Assembly (NCBI GenBank): GCA_035293845.1
Contig: DATGMB010000223.1
Coordinates: 1 to 64,000, forward strand
DNA length: 64,000 nucleotides
DNA from: DATGMB01 sp035293845
GTDB lineage: Bacteria; Acidobacteriota; Terriglobia; Bryobacterales; Bryobacteraceae
Reading direction: 5' to 3'
The translations under genes were made by a program, and so were the position numbers. The first letter of the stretch is position 1; each line of letters begins with the position of its first letter. The notes under the pieces are model-generated. The model was not told where the DNA came from. It was given only the letters and a program-made list of their open reading frames with translations, and searched no databases. Positions 8,129-16,308 of the stretch are shown piece after piece.

Positions 8129-9328
8129 TTAACCCTCGACCTTCGCCGCCGCCGCGTTCCACCGCAGGCGGCGGCCCTGTTTCAACGAGAGATTTGCCAT
8201 CTGCACCACCAGCGCAGCCTGAAACGCCACGCGCATCGGCGCGGTGGGAGTCTTGCGGGTGCGCACGCAATCGAGGAAGTTCTGCACGTGCAGATCGGTG
8301 GCGTAGCCGAAGCCGCGCTCCGATTGGAACTGCATCGAAGGCGCGTCCTCGCTGCCTTTGGCGTACACCTTGAGCTCTTCGCGCCCGATATCCATCCGTG
8401 CCTGGCTGCCGTCCAACTGGTTCAACTGATCGTTGCGCAGTTGGTACTGCATCGCCGCGTAATTAATGGAAAAAACGGCGATAAAATCCTCGGGATACTC
8501 GGCAATCGCCACCACGGATTCCGGCTGATCCACGCCCGGCTTGTGCGGCTTTCCCGCCGAGGCGTTGACCGCGGCGGGCAGGCCCGCGCCCATCAGCATG
8601 TGGATGCCGTCGAACACATGAGCGCCCTGATCCGCGACGATGCCGCCGGCGTAATCCGAATAGAACCGCCACTGCCGGAAGCGATTCGCGTCGAACGGAC
8701 GCCGCGGCGCGGGGCCCTGCCACTGTTCCCAATCGAGCGGCCCATCGAGCTTCTGCGCGACGCCGCCGCCCAGGTAGTTGTTGAGCCACCACGCGCGGAC
8801 CATCCGCACCGCGCCCAATTGTCGCGCCGCCACCAGTTCCCTGCCCCGCTGATACAGATCGTAGCTGCGGCGCTGCATTCCGACCTGCACGATGCTCCTG
8901 GTCTGGCGCTCCGCCTCGACCAGCCGGACGCCCTCCTCCGGCGTATGGCACAGCGGCTTTTCCACGTAGATGTCCTTGCCCGCGGCCAGCGCGTCCAACA
9001 CCATCCGCGCATGCCAGTGTTCCGGCGTGGCGATCAGCACCGCATCGATGTCTGGATCGGCCAGCAGATCGTTGTAATTCCGGTACGCTTTCGGCTTGGA
9101 GCCGGGAATGCGCGACGCGGTCGAAATGGCCTTCTCCAGGTTCGGCTCGTACACGTCGCAAATCGCGCCGATGCGGACGGCCGGGTCCTTCTGGAACACC
9201 GTCATCACGAACGTCCCGCGGCTGCCGCTTCCGATCACCCCGAGAACCACCTGGTCCGCCGGCGCCGCCGCGTGGGCCGCCATCGCGCCCGCCGCATTGA
9301 GTAGAAATATCCGCCTGTTCGATCGCAT
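8129..9328 (-). CDS. Gfo/Idh/MocA family oxidoreductase, exported
   Basis: 399 aa. The start MRSNRRIFLLNAAGAMAAHA looks like a Tat-type signal with a weak twin-arginine region. The NAD(P)-binding Rossmann motif is VLGVIGSGSRGTFV. The family signature EKPLCHTPEEG follows at ~115-125, and the C-terminal GFO_IDH_MocA domain includes DQGAHVFDGIHML. Such enzymes oxidise sugars, inositols or sugar amines. The exported versions are abundant in Acidobacteriota and Planctomycetes with unknown substrates. It lies 10 bp downstream of the isochorismatase-like gene on the same strand, so the two are probably co-expressed. Confidence 0.92.
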   Translation of the reverse strand: MRSNRRIFLLNAAGAMAAHAAAPADQVVLGVIGSGSRGTFVMTVFQKDPAVRIGAICDVYEPNLEKAISTASRIPGSKPKAYRNYNDLLADPDIDAVLIATPEHWHARMVLDALAAGKDIYVEKPLCHTPEEGVRLVEAERQTRSIVQVGMQRRSYDLYQRGRELVAARQLGAVRMVRAWWLNNYLGGGVAQKLDGPLDWEQWQGPAPRRPFDANRFRQWRFYSDYAGGIVADQGAHVFDGIHMLMGAGLPAAVNASAGKPHKPGVDQPESVVAIAEYPEDFIAVFSINYAAMQYQLRNDQLNQLDGSQARMDIGREELKVYAKGSEDAPSMQFQSERGFGYATDLHVQNFLDCVRTRKTPTAPMRVAFQAALVVQMANLSLKQGRRLRWNAAAAKVEG

Positions 9329-9338
9329 AGCCTTTCCC

Positions 9339-10157
9339 TTAGTGTCCCCTCAGCGCGCGGACGATTTGATCCGATGTGACCGTGGGCGCCCAGTATTTCT
9401 CGATGTATTCGATCACGAGCTCCGTTCCGCGCTGGTGGCTCACGAACGGGCGCCGCGCGGGATTGTACATGGCGTCGGTCAAATCGCGAATCAGAATGCA
9501 CCGCTCGCCCCACTTCGTCATCTGCCGGATCGCAAACGAGCGGTTCAGGATGCACAGATTCGCGTGAACGCCGGCGTAAAACAGCGTCCGGATGCCGCGG
9601 GACCGCACCGCCGAATAAATCTCGCGTCCGCTGTCCGAGATCAGGTCGCCCGGCCGAATTTGGATCGCGGCGTTTTCTCTGGTCCAATTGCGATAGTTGA
9701 CCGGGAGCGGATTGTCCGGGGTGTCGCAGCCGCCATCGGAATCGTCGATGGGCAGGCCCGGGGCGGCGATCTCGCGCGGAACCGGAGGCGCGGCGGGTGG
9801 AATCGCGAGGATGCTCCGTCGCTGCGGCGCATCCTTATAATACGCCATCGTTTCCGAAGGCGCGTGGATGATGAGAAATCCCCGGGACCGCGCGAGATGG
9901 ACGACCGGGGCGATCCTGCCCGCCAGAATCTCGACGCGTTCGGCCGCTCCCTGGCACCAGTGGTGGTCCCATAAATCGCAGAGGATGAGGGCGCTCGATG
10001 AGGGCGAGAACGGCTCGTCGGCGGTTGCCGCGCGCCACTCCCCGCCGGCCCGGTCGATCTCAACGCGGCTGCGCAGCGTGAGGTGCAACGGCGCTTCGCC
10101 GTCCGGGTAAGCGGCAAAAACCGCCAGCGCCGGCAACAGGAGGACGCCCCGCGCCAT
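9339..10157 (-). CDS. Isochorismatase-like cysteine hydrolase, exported
   Basis: 272 aa from ATG 10157, which starts a good signal peptide (MARGVLLLPALAVFAAYP). A GTG eight codons earlier is possible. Isochorismatase-fold motifs are present: SSALILCDLWDHHW with the catalytic Asp, and LFYAGVHANLCILNRSFAI with the nucleophilic Cys. The segment RGFLIIHAPSETMAYYKD is also typical. Members hydrolyse C-N or C-O bonds in ureides, nicotinamide-like amides or isochorismate; export is unusual for the superfamily. It is directly upstream of the oxidoreductase gene (10 bp), suggesting joint work on a periplasmic metabolite (inference). Confidence 0.86.
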   Translation of the reverse strand: MARGVLLLPALAVFAAYPDGEAPLHLTLRSRVEIDRAGGEWRAATADEPFSPSSSALILCDLWDHHWCQGAAERVEILAGRIAPVVHLARSRGFLIIHAPSETMAYYKDAPQRRSILAIPPAAPPVPREIAAPGLPIDDSDGGCDTPDNPLPVNYRNWTRENAAIQIRPGDLISDSGREIYSAVRSRGIRTLFYAGVHANLCILNRSFAIRQMTKWGERCILIRDLTDAMYNPARRPFVSHQRGTELVIEYIEKYWAPTVTSDQIVRALRGH

Positions 10158-10362
10158 TCCCGATCGGCTCCAGTGCAGCACCCATCCATCATATGCCCCG
10201 CGCCGGGCGGCGGCAGCGCCGCGAGCCTGGGACGGCAGGCCGGCGGCCGGCCGGTTAGCGCCAGTAACATGCCCAAGGTTAGCTATCCTCGGTACCTATC
10301 CCTGTAACTTACATCTTGTCCGGTTGTCCGGGTGATGTTATCTACAGGACGGAGGCGCTCCC
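10158..10362. promoter_or_regulatory. Divergent intergenic region
   Basis: About 205 bases separate the isochorismatase-like gene (leftward) from the lipoprotein gene (rightward) and must hold both promoters. The rightward start at 10363 is preceded by GGACGGAGG. No operator repeat could be identified with confidence. Confidence 0.35.
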
Positions 10363-11187
10363 ATGTCTGTGTTTTCGGCTCGCGTTCTCACGATATCCAT
10401 TCTCGCAGCCGCCTGCGGGATGACAGCCTGTTCCAAGCCCGCGCCCAGCGCATCGGCGCAGCGTGCGAGCTATTATTGGTCTGCCGCCCGGGAGACCTAT
10501 GCCAATGGCGACTACGCCAAAACCGCCGATCACCTGGAGCACCTTCTGGATGCTCCCAACCAATACACCGCGCTCGCGGTCCCCTGGTATCTCGTGCTGA
10601 CCTCGGGCATGGCCAATGGCTACATGGAGCTCGCGGACCAGTATGCCGCCGGGGCGCACGTCAACAAGGCCAAGGCAGCCGCCTTCCGCACGAAGGCCGC
10701 GGACTACCGGACCATCGCCAGCCAGTGGGCCATGCGTTTCGCGCAGAATAGCGAGAAATTGAAGGACATCCCGCTCGGGCCGCTGCCGGTCGCGTTCCCG
10801 CTCCCCAAAGGCGGCGCGGCGCAGCCTCCGCAGCTCAAGCAGATCGCGGGAGGAATGGAATTATCGCCGGAAGACGCCGAGGCGGCCGAGGTCCTCACGG
10901 TGCAGCAGGCGGTGCTAATGGCCGTGTGCCGCGGCGTCGGCGCGCCGCAGAACCTCGCCAAGGCGGAGGAGATCCTGGCCGGCGACCGCGCCGAAGTGTC
11001 GCGTGCGACTTTCGGCAACGCTGTCGCCGATGCGCTCGAGGCGGAGTCCGCGCTCTACGCGCGCAACCGCATGGACGAGCCTCAGAAGCTCGCCGCCTTG
11101 CGCAGCCGCGCCGAAATCGCGCGGAAGGAAGCGGCGCGGGTAGGATCGGCGCGCATCATCGCCACCGTCACGCCCCAGAATCCGTAG
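10363..11187 (+). CDS. Predicted lipoprotein with helical repeats
   Basis: 274 aa. The first 23 residues are a lipoprotein-type signal ending in CGMTAC followed by SKPAPSASA, so it is probably anchored to the membrane. The mature part is alpha-helical with a TPR-like opening (ASYYWSAARETYANGDYAKT) and long Ala-rich helices (AAAFRTKAADYRTIASQWAM; AALRSRAEIARKEAARV). No catalytic motif was recognised. The ribosome-binding site GGACGGAGG lies 8-16 bases upstream. It stands alone between the divergent isochorismatase gene and the CRISPR leader region. A role in envelope assembly is possible but unsupported. Confidence 0.75.
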   Translation: MSVFSARVLTISILAAACGMTACSKPAPSASAQRASYYWSAARETYANGDYAKTADHLEHLLDAPNQYTALAVPWYLVLTSGMANGYMELADQYAAGAHVNKAKAAAFRTKAADYRTIASQWAMRFAQNSEKLKDIPLGPLPVAFPLPKGGAAQPPQLKQIAGGMELSPEDAEAAEVLTVQQAVLMAVCRGVGAPQNLAKAEEILAGDRAEVSRATFGNAVADALEAESALYARNRMDEPQKLAALRSRAEIARKEAARVGSARIIATVTPQNP

Positions 11188-11587
11188 CCGGACTGCGGGT
11201 ACGCGGGCTCGTTTCGCCAGCCGCGCTTCCGCAGGCCGGCGCTGGCGCTGGACGTGATGGTGCCGTCCGCTGATCGTGGATTCCGCGGTGCGGACCGCCG
11301 TGAACGGCGGGATGGTGACCACGGGGGACCTTCGTGCGGGCGGGCGGATCGGTAGCGTTGTGGAACGGCGAGATTGGGGTGTACCCTGTTTTCATTGCAC
11401 GATGAGTCTTGCGAGCGGTGGCGCGGTGAGGGAAATGCGGGGAGCGCTCGCAGCTCGCAAACTTCGTGTATGCTTGTACTTGCAGAGTCGATCGAAGAAG
11501 CGGCGAGGAATTCGAGGGTCCCGGAACGGGACCGCTCGCAAAGTGCGGACAAGATCCTTGAAAATTGAATAGGATAGCGGTAGGGCT
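11188..11587 (+). promoter_or_regulatory. Putative CRISPR leader region
   Basis: 400 bases between the lipoprotein gene and the first CRISPR repeat. Short frames cross it but none resembles a protein. The last ~50 bases are locally A/T-richer (for example CTTGAAAATTGAATAGGATA at 11557-11576), as expected of a leader next to the first repeat. Assigning the leader to this side rests on the repeat ending in ATTGAAGC, the usual 3' end of many type I/III repeats. All repeats are identical, so decay at one end cannot confirm polarity. Confidence 0.5.
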
Positions 11588-14297
11588 GTTTCCGCAGCCG
11601 ATCGGCTGCGGCCTCATTGAAGCGTAGTAAGCCTCGCCCAGAGCAAACAGGATGGATATGTTTCCGCAGCCGATCGGCTGCGGCCTCATTGAAGCGGTAT
11701 AGCGCCGTTTGTGGCGTACGGCGGGCATCGCGGCGTTTCCGCAGCCGATCGGCTGCGGCCTCATTGAAGCTGGTTGTCGCGCGCGGTGACTTCAGGCTTT
11801 AGCTTCGTTTCCGCAGCCGATCGGCTGCGGCCTCATTGAAGCCTGGTGGAATCAGCGGAAGGCCTCGGGCGGCAATTACGTTTCCGCAGCCGATCGGCTG
11901 CGGCCTCATTGAAGCCCAGTAACCGCCCGTCTCTTCGGCGATCGGCTTGAGCGTTTCCGCAGCCGATCGGCTGCGGCCTCATTGAAGCAGGTCTTCCTGA
12001 AGACTTGCGCGCGGCTCAACCTGGGGTTTCCGCAGCCGATCGGCTGCGGCCTCATTGAAGCTTGATAGCGGCGCTCGCCAGGTCCGTCTTTTGTTTGGTT
12101 TCCGCAGCCGATCGGCTGCGGCCTCATTGAAGCAGAAGTGCAGGACGTCTTGCGCGCCGACGACACCCGTTTCCGCAGCCGATCGGCTGCGGCCTCATTG
12201 AAGCAAAATCCCGGACGTGACCAAAGTGCTGGCCGTCCCGGTTTCCGCAGCCGATCGGCTGCGGCCTCATTGAAGCCCTGTTCCCCGCGCCCGGCTTCAA
12301 CCACAATCTGGAGTTTCCGCAGCCGATCGGCTGCGGCCTCATTGAAGCATACCGAGGCGCAGCTCCACGGAGTCCGCCGGGCGGGTTTCCGCAGCCGATC
12401 GGCTGCGGCCTCATTGAAGCTCGACGTACGCGCCCAGCACCCGATACGTGCGGATCGTTTCCGCAGCCGATCGGCTGCGGCCTCATTGAAGCCTCCTTGG
12501 CGGATCGGAGTTCGGCGTGGGCTTCATCGTTTCCGCAGCCGATCGGCTGCGGCCTCATTGAAGCTTGTCGACCCCACTCAGTCCGCGCTCACTACTGGCG
12601 TTTCCGCAGCCGATCGGCTGCGGCCTCATTGAAGCCAACCGGGCGGGCTACGTGCAGAAGTTGGGCGGATATGTTTCCGCAGCCGATCGGCTGCGGCCTC
12701 ATTGAAGCATATGTACCTCGCGATTGGTCCCGTCCGGGTCGAGAAGTTTCCGCAGCCGATCGGCTGCGGCCTCATTGAAGCCGGCGGCATAGAGGAAGCT
12801 GTGAACCTTGACGGCGAAGTTTCCGCAGCCGATCGGCTGCGGCCTCATTGAAGCGACACGGAGGACATCGCGGAGGAGCTGCGCATCCCCGTTTCCGCAG
12901 CCGATCGGCTGCGGCCTCATTGAAGCTACGGCCAAAAGGCCCGCCGTGGCAGGTTACCACCGTTTCCGCAGCCGATCGGCTGCGGCCTCATTGAAGCCAC
13001 CCTGCCCGACGCGCCCATTGTGGGCGCTCCGTTGCGTTTCCGCAGCCGATCGGCTGCGGCCTCATTGAAGCCTGAAAGGCCGCGCCGGTTCCGTTACTGG
13101 TAACGTTCGTTTCCGCAGCCGATCGGCTGCGGCCTCATTGAAGCACCTGTTCGCGCGTGTAGCTCTCGCGGCGGCCGAGCGGTTTCCGCAGCCGATCGGC
13201 TGCGGCCTCATTGAAGCGGAAACGAGCGGCGGCCCACCCCACGGCACGTTCAGGTTTCCGCAGCCGATCGGCTGCGGCCTCATTGAAGCTGACGTGGGAG
13301 TGTGGCAGTTCGGTGCGGCTCGGCCGTTTCCGCAGCCGATCGGCTGCGGCCTCATTGAAGCGACGTCAACCACCCTTCACCAGGGCTGTACCTGAAAGTT
13401 TCCGCAGCCGATCGGCTGCGGCCTCATTGAAGCGGCGCTGTACGCTGGAACAGCTCGCGCGATCCCACCGTTTCCGCAGCCGATCGGCTGCGGCCTCATT
13501 GAAGCGCGGCAGGATTGGTCTGCTGAGTTGGGAGTGGCCCCCGGTTTCCGCAGCCGATCGGCTGCGGCCTCATTGAAGCGTGCGGTTATGCGGCCGTGCC
13601 GCCCGGCCATCCATGTTTCCGCAGCCGATCGGCTGCGGCCTCATTGAAGCCTCCGTGATCACGACCCCCATCCGCCGCGCCTGCTCGGTTTCCGCAGCCG
13701 ATCGGCTGCGGCCTCATTGAAGCCGGATGGCGGCCTGCTCCTCTGTCAGCCGATTCAGGTTTCCGCAGCCGATCGGCTGCGGCCTCATTGAAGCCAGCAC
13801 TACCCGGACTATGGGCGCCTGTGGTTCGCGGGTTTCCGCAGCCGATCGGCTGCGGCCTCATTGAAGCGGGATGACTGCTCTCCTGACCGTCGCGACAGGA
13901 GATGGTTTCCGCAGCCGATCGGCTGCGGCCTCATTGAAGCACTTCCCCTCCTTCACTGGTCCGTCGATCCGGATCGTTTCCGCAGCCGATCGGCTGCGGC
14001 CTCATTGAAGCTGATTTGGTTGGTTGCGGGGGGTGGATTTGAACCGTTTCCGCAGCCGATCGGCTGCGGCCTCATTGAAGCGAGGTGCTTGCGGGAAATC
14101 CCCAGAAAACTGGCGGCCGTTTCCGCAGCCGATCGGCTGCGGCCTCATTGAAGCCCCTGGTTCGGAGGGAAGTCGCGCGTCGCTCACCTGGTTTCCGCAG
14201 CCGATCGGCTGCGGCCTCATTGAAGCCAGACGGTGAACATTTCGAGCATCAGCGTCTCCGGGTTTCCGCAGCCGATCGGCTGCGGCCTCATTGAAGC
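11588..14297 (+). CRISPR. CRISPR array, 38 repeats and 37 spacers, no cas genes nearby
   Basis: 38 copies of a 36-nt repeat that begin GTTTCCGCAG and end GCCTCATTGAAGC. By eye all copies are identical, including both terminal ones. The core CCGCAGCCGATCGGCTGCGG is a perfect 20-nt palindrome, giving an RNA hairpin of 8 bp with a GAUC loop. Spacers are 34-39 nt, mostly 36-37, and all differ. Repeat starts include 11588, 11660, 11735, 11807, 11880, 11953 and, at the far end, 13976, 14046, 14119, 14191, 14262. Orientation is taken from the ATTGAAGC end. No cas1, cas2 or effector gene occurs in the 11 kb to the left or 49 kb to the right within this window, so the machinery must lie elsewhere or be missing. 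Repeat shape fits a type I or III system; the subtype cannot be fixed. Open frames inside the array only translate the repeat. Confidence 0.98.
14012..14045 (-). other. CRISPR spacer 34: matches the 3' end of an initiator-type tRNA
   Basis: The 34-nt spacer, read on the minus strand, gives a T-loop (GGTTCAAATCC), the 3' T-stem strand CCACC, the acceptor strand CCCCGCA, the discriminator A, the CCA tail and nine further bases. The acceptor strand CCCCGCA plus ACCA is that of bacterial initiator tRNA-fMet. The match keeps exact tRNA spacing: 7-nt T-loop, 5-nt stem strand, 7-nt acceptor strand. If the array is transcribed rightward, the crRNA would be complementary to the tRNA. The protospacer source is not in this window. 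Confidence 0.8.
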
Positions 14298-14375
14298 CTG
14301 GCGGGATTGGGTTTCTTGGCGGCCGCGTTCTAGCTGGGCGGTGGCCCATTGCTAGTGCCGCCTTCCGACCGGGAT

Positions 14376-14574
14376 TGGCCTTGCGGATGGGCGCGCCGCT
14401 TTCGGTGTCGACCACCTGCCCCTCAATAGTGCAGAGGCCGGCCGGGTCAGTAGGCTGGGCTTGCAGCTGCGGACGATTCGGGTCCGCGGGTTGCCGGCGG
14501 GCGGTTGGCTGTCTGGTTACCTGCTGGGCCGTGAGCAAAACAGAGATCCGCGAAAGGAGCAGGAGCGGGCGCAT
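14376..14574 (-). pseudogene. 5' stub of a secreted carboxypeptidase-regulatory-like-domain protein
   Basis: Reading leftward from ATG 14574 gives a signal peptide (MRPLLLLSRISVLLTAQQ), a Pro/Gln/Thr-rich linker, and then CTIEGQVVDTESGAPIRKAN. The last block is the opening beta-strand pattern of carboxypeptidase regulatory-like (CarboxypepD_reg) domains, common in Acidobacteriota secreted proteins. After KAN the frame loses any resemblance to the domain and about 80 bases later runs into the last CRISPR repeat. The rest of such a protein (normally several hundred residues) is not found on the other side of the array either. I read this as a gene truncated near the array's trailer end. Confidence 0.6.
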
Positions 14575-14640
14575 CTCCGATTTCGGGCAAATCGGGCAAA
14601 AAGGATCGGCCTGATTCTACGCCAAGCGGGGGGGTTCGGC

Positions 14641-14732
14641 GGGCAAGTGGATCTCGATGATCCACTTGCCCAAAACTCGCCTTGTAGAATCAATCACTTG
14701 CCAGGCGAGGTGGAAGATGCATCTGCCACCTG
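14641..14732. repeat. 92-bp dispersed hairpin element, copy A
   Basis: Aligns without gaps over 92 bases to 50061-50152 (66 identical by hand count). Shared blocks include GGATCTCGATGATCCAC, CTTGTAGAATCA and TGCCACCTG. Copy A starts with a perfect 13-bp hairpin (GGGCAAGTGGATC, loop TCGAT). It has an internal stem CTCGCCT/AGGCGAG and ends with GGTGG...CCACC around AGATGCATCT. It lies between the truncated carboxypeptidase-like gene and the 3' end of the WxxGxW-type gene. It looks like a REP/MITE-type palindromic unit or a structured RNA. Confidence 0.75.
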
Positions 14733-14737
14733 AGCCT

Positions 14738-15142
14738 TCAGTGCCGGTCGTGATCGCGACCGCGGTCGCGGTCGCGGTCGTGGTCGCGATCATGTTCGCG
14801 CCAATCGCGGTCGCGGTCGCGGTCCCAGCGGTGGTCGTGCTCGCGCCGTCCGTGGTCGCCATCCCAGTAACCCGCGAAGTACCGGCCGCCCTCATAACGC
14901 GGAGCAACCCACCGCGCGCCGCCATAAACCGGCAGCGTCCAATAACCGGCGTGCCACTTGTAGTGATTTCCCACTGGATACCAGTAGCCCTCCACCCAAA
15001 CGTAGTCCGGGCCGGGGCGGGCGGGCAGAACCTGGACCACGCGCGGCGGTGGCGGCGGACCGATTTGTATCCCGATCGAAATCTGCCCGTAGGCAGAAGC
15101 TGCGACAAACACCAGTGACGTCAACAGTGACTTCACTCTCAC
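14738..15142 (-). CDS. Secreted YXWGXW/WXXGXW repeat protein with Arg-Asp-His tail
   Basis: 134 aa with a signal peptide (MRVKSLLTSLVFVAASAYGQ). Then IGIQIGPPPPPRVV and the tandem aromatic motifs YVWVEGYWYPVGNHYKWHAGYW and RYFAGYWDGDHG, split here as VWVEGYW, WHAGYW and FAGYW. These are the WxxGxW repeats of small secreted bacterial proteins of unknown function. The last ~45 residues are almost only Arg, Asp and His (RREHDHRWDRDRDRD), encoded by a GC-rich six-base repeat. The tail could bind metals or polyanions (inference). It is monocistronic, with the hairpin element directly downstream. Confidence 0.88.
   Translation of the reverse strand: MRVKSLLTSLVFVAASAYGQISIGIQIGPPPPPRVVQVLPARPGPDYVWVEGYWYPVGNHYKWHAGYWTLPVYGGARWVAPRYEGGRYFAGYWDGDHGRREHDHRWDRDRDRDWREHDRDHDRDRDRGRDHDRH
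14752..14832. repeat. Simple GCGGTC-type repeat inside the WxxGxW-type gene
   Basis: Reiterations of GCGGTC and GTGGTCG-type hexamers encode the Arg-Asp-rich tail of the overlapping gene. Such a tract can change length by slippage in units of two codons without breaking the frame. Confidence 0.7.
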
Positions 15143-15279
15143 TCCTCCTCTATCCAGCTTAGCGGACCGCCGGCATCGGGTAATACTCCGATCGGTTAAC
15201 AGGCGTGACGAATCGCACGCGCCGCCGCAGACGGAATTCGTGTCGCATCGGGGCGCCGGCTGGCGTCACAATACATAAC

Positions 15280-16179
15280 ATGCGAACGATCCTCGGCCTC
15301 ACCGGGACGGTTCTCCTCTGCGCCATCTCCTACGCTCAATCCCCCGCTCAACCTGCCGATGCCGGCCCGGCATTCGAGGTCGCCTCGGTGAAGGCCGCCC
15401 CTCCGCCGGAACCCAACCGGGTATTCAGCCCCAGGAGCACCGGCGTGCCCGGCCAGCCGGGCAACCAGGATCCCGGCCGCTTCACTGCGGAAGACTACAG
15501 CATCCCGAATCTCATCACGATGGCGTACGGCATCGAGCATTACCGGCTCTCCGCGCCGCCGGACCTGAACCGGGCGATATTCAATATCCAGGCCAAAATG
15601 CCGCCGGACACCACCAGGGAGCAGTTCCGCCTGATGCTGCAGAACCTGCTCGCGGAGCGCTTCGGCCTGAAGGTCCACTGGGAGGCGCGGCCGATGGAAA
15701 CGTACGAGCTGGTGGTGGCGAAGGGCGGACCGAAGCTGAAGGACGCCGCGCCGGACCCGCCGGCCAGCGCGGGCGAGCCCGCGCGACCACCGGCCCGCCG
15801 CGGCCCCGCCCAGCTCGACGGCAACGGATTCCCCGTCCTGCCTGCGGACTGGAAGGGGACGATCATGATGAATGGCAAGGCGATGATGCGCGCCCACAAC
15901 GAAACCGCCGGGCAGATCGCCGCCAAGCTCGCCGGACAGATCGGCCATCCCGTTACCGACGCGACGGGCCTTAAAGGCAAATACGATTACACGCTGCGTT
16001 GGGCCGATTCCAGCGGGAAAGTGACGGCCGACGGGCCAGCGGCCGCTCAGGACGACGATGCCGGGCCGGGGATCTTTGCAGCAATCCGGGAACAGCTCGG
16101 GCTGCAACTGGAGTCGAAAAAGGGGCAGGTTCAAATCCTGGTGGTCGATCGCGTGGAAAAGACCCCCACGGAGAACTGA
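15280..16179 (+). CDS. TIGR03435-family secreted protein
   Basis: 299 aa from ATG 15280, which opens a signal peptide (MRTILGLTGTVLLCAISYAQ). The family hallmarks are clear: FEVASVKAAPPPEP near residue 35, FTAEDYSIPNLITMAYGI, FNIQAKMPPDTTREQFRLML, LLAERFGLKVHWEARPMETY and the final DATGLKGKYDYTLRW ... VQILVVDRVEKTPTEN. TIGR03435 proteins are strongly expanded in Solibacter-like Acidobacteriota, often in dozens of copies, with unknown function. This gene is the best single taxonomic marker in the window. No regulator gene of the blaI/blaR1 type, often linked to this family, is adjacent. Confidence 0.95.
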   Translation: MRTILGLTGTVLLCAISYAQSPAQPADAGPAFEVASVKAAPPPEPNRVFSPRSTGVPGQPGNQDPGRFTAEDYSIPNLITMAYGIEHYRLSAPPDLNRAIFNIQAKMPPDTTREQFRLMLQNLLAERFGLKVHWEARPMETYELVVAKGGPKLKDAAPDPPASAGEPARPPARRGPAQLDGNGFPVLPADWKGTIMMNGKAMMRAHNETAGQIAAKLAGQIGHPVTDATGLKGKYDYTLRWADSSGKVTADGPAAAQDDDAGPGIFAAIREQLGLQLESKKGQVQILVVDRVEKTPTEN

Positions 16180-16308
16180 GCCCGTTCCGTACGAATCCCG
16201 CCGCACCGATTGTGTGCAGGCCATGGGCCTGCGCCACTTGTCCCCAAGCCTCCCCTGGCGTGCCGTTTGCACCCTCCTGATCGGCCACTTCGACGAGCAA
16301 GGAGAGCT

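Noticed and set aside
11276..11572. A ~98-codon frame in the CRISPR leader region
   Set aside because: Composition is unlike its neighbours, no domain is visible and it overlaps the presumed leader.
11600..14300. Open reading frames of 60-190 codons on both strands inside the CRISPR array
   Set aside because: They only translate the 36-nt repeat (for example RSRSAAASLK or MRPQPIGCGN) in different frames; 36 is a multiple of three and the repeat has no stop codon in several frames.
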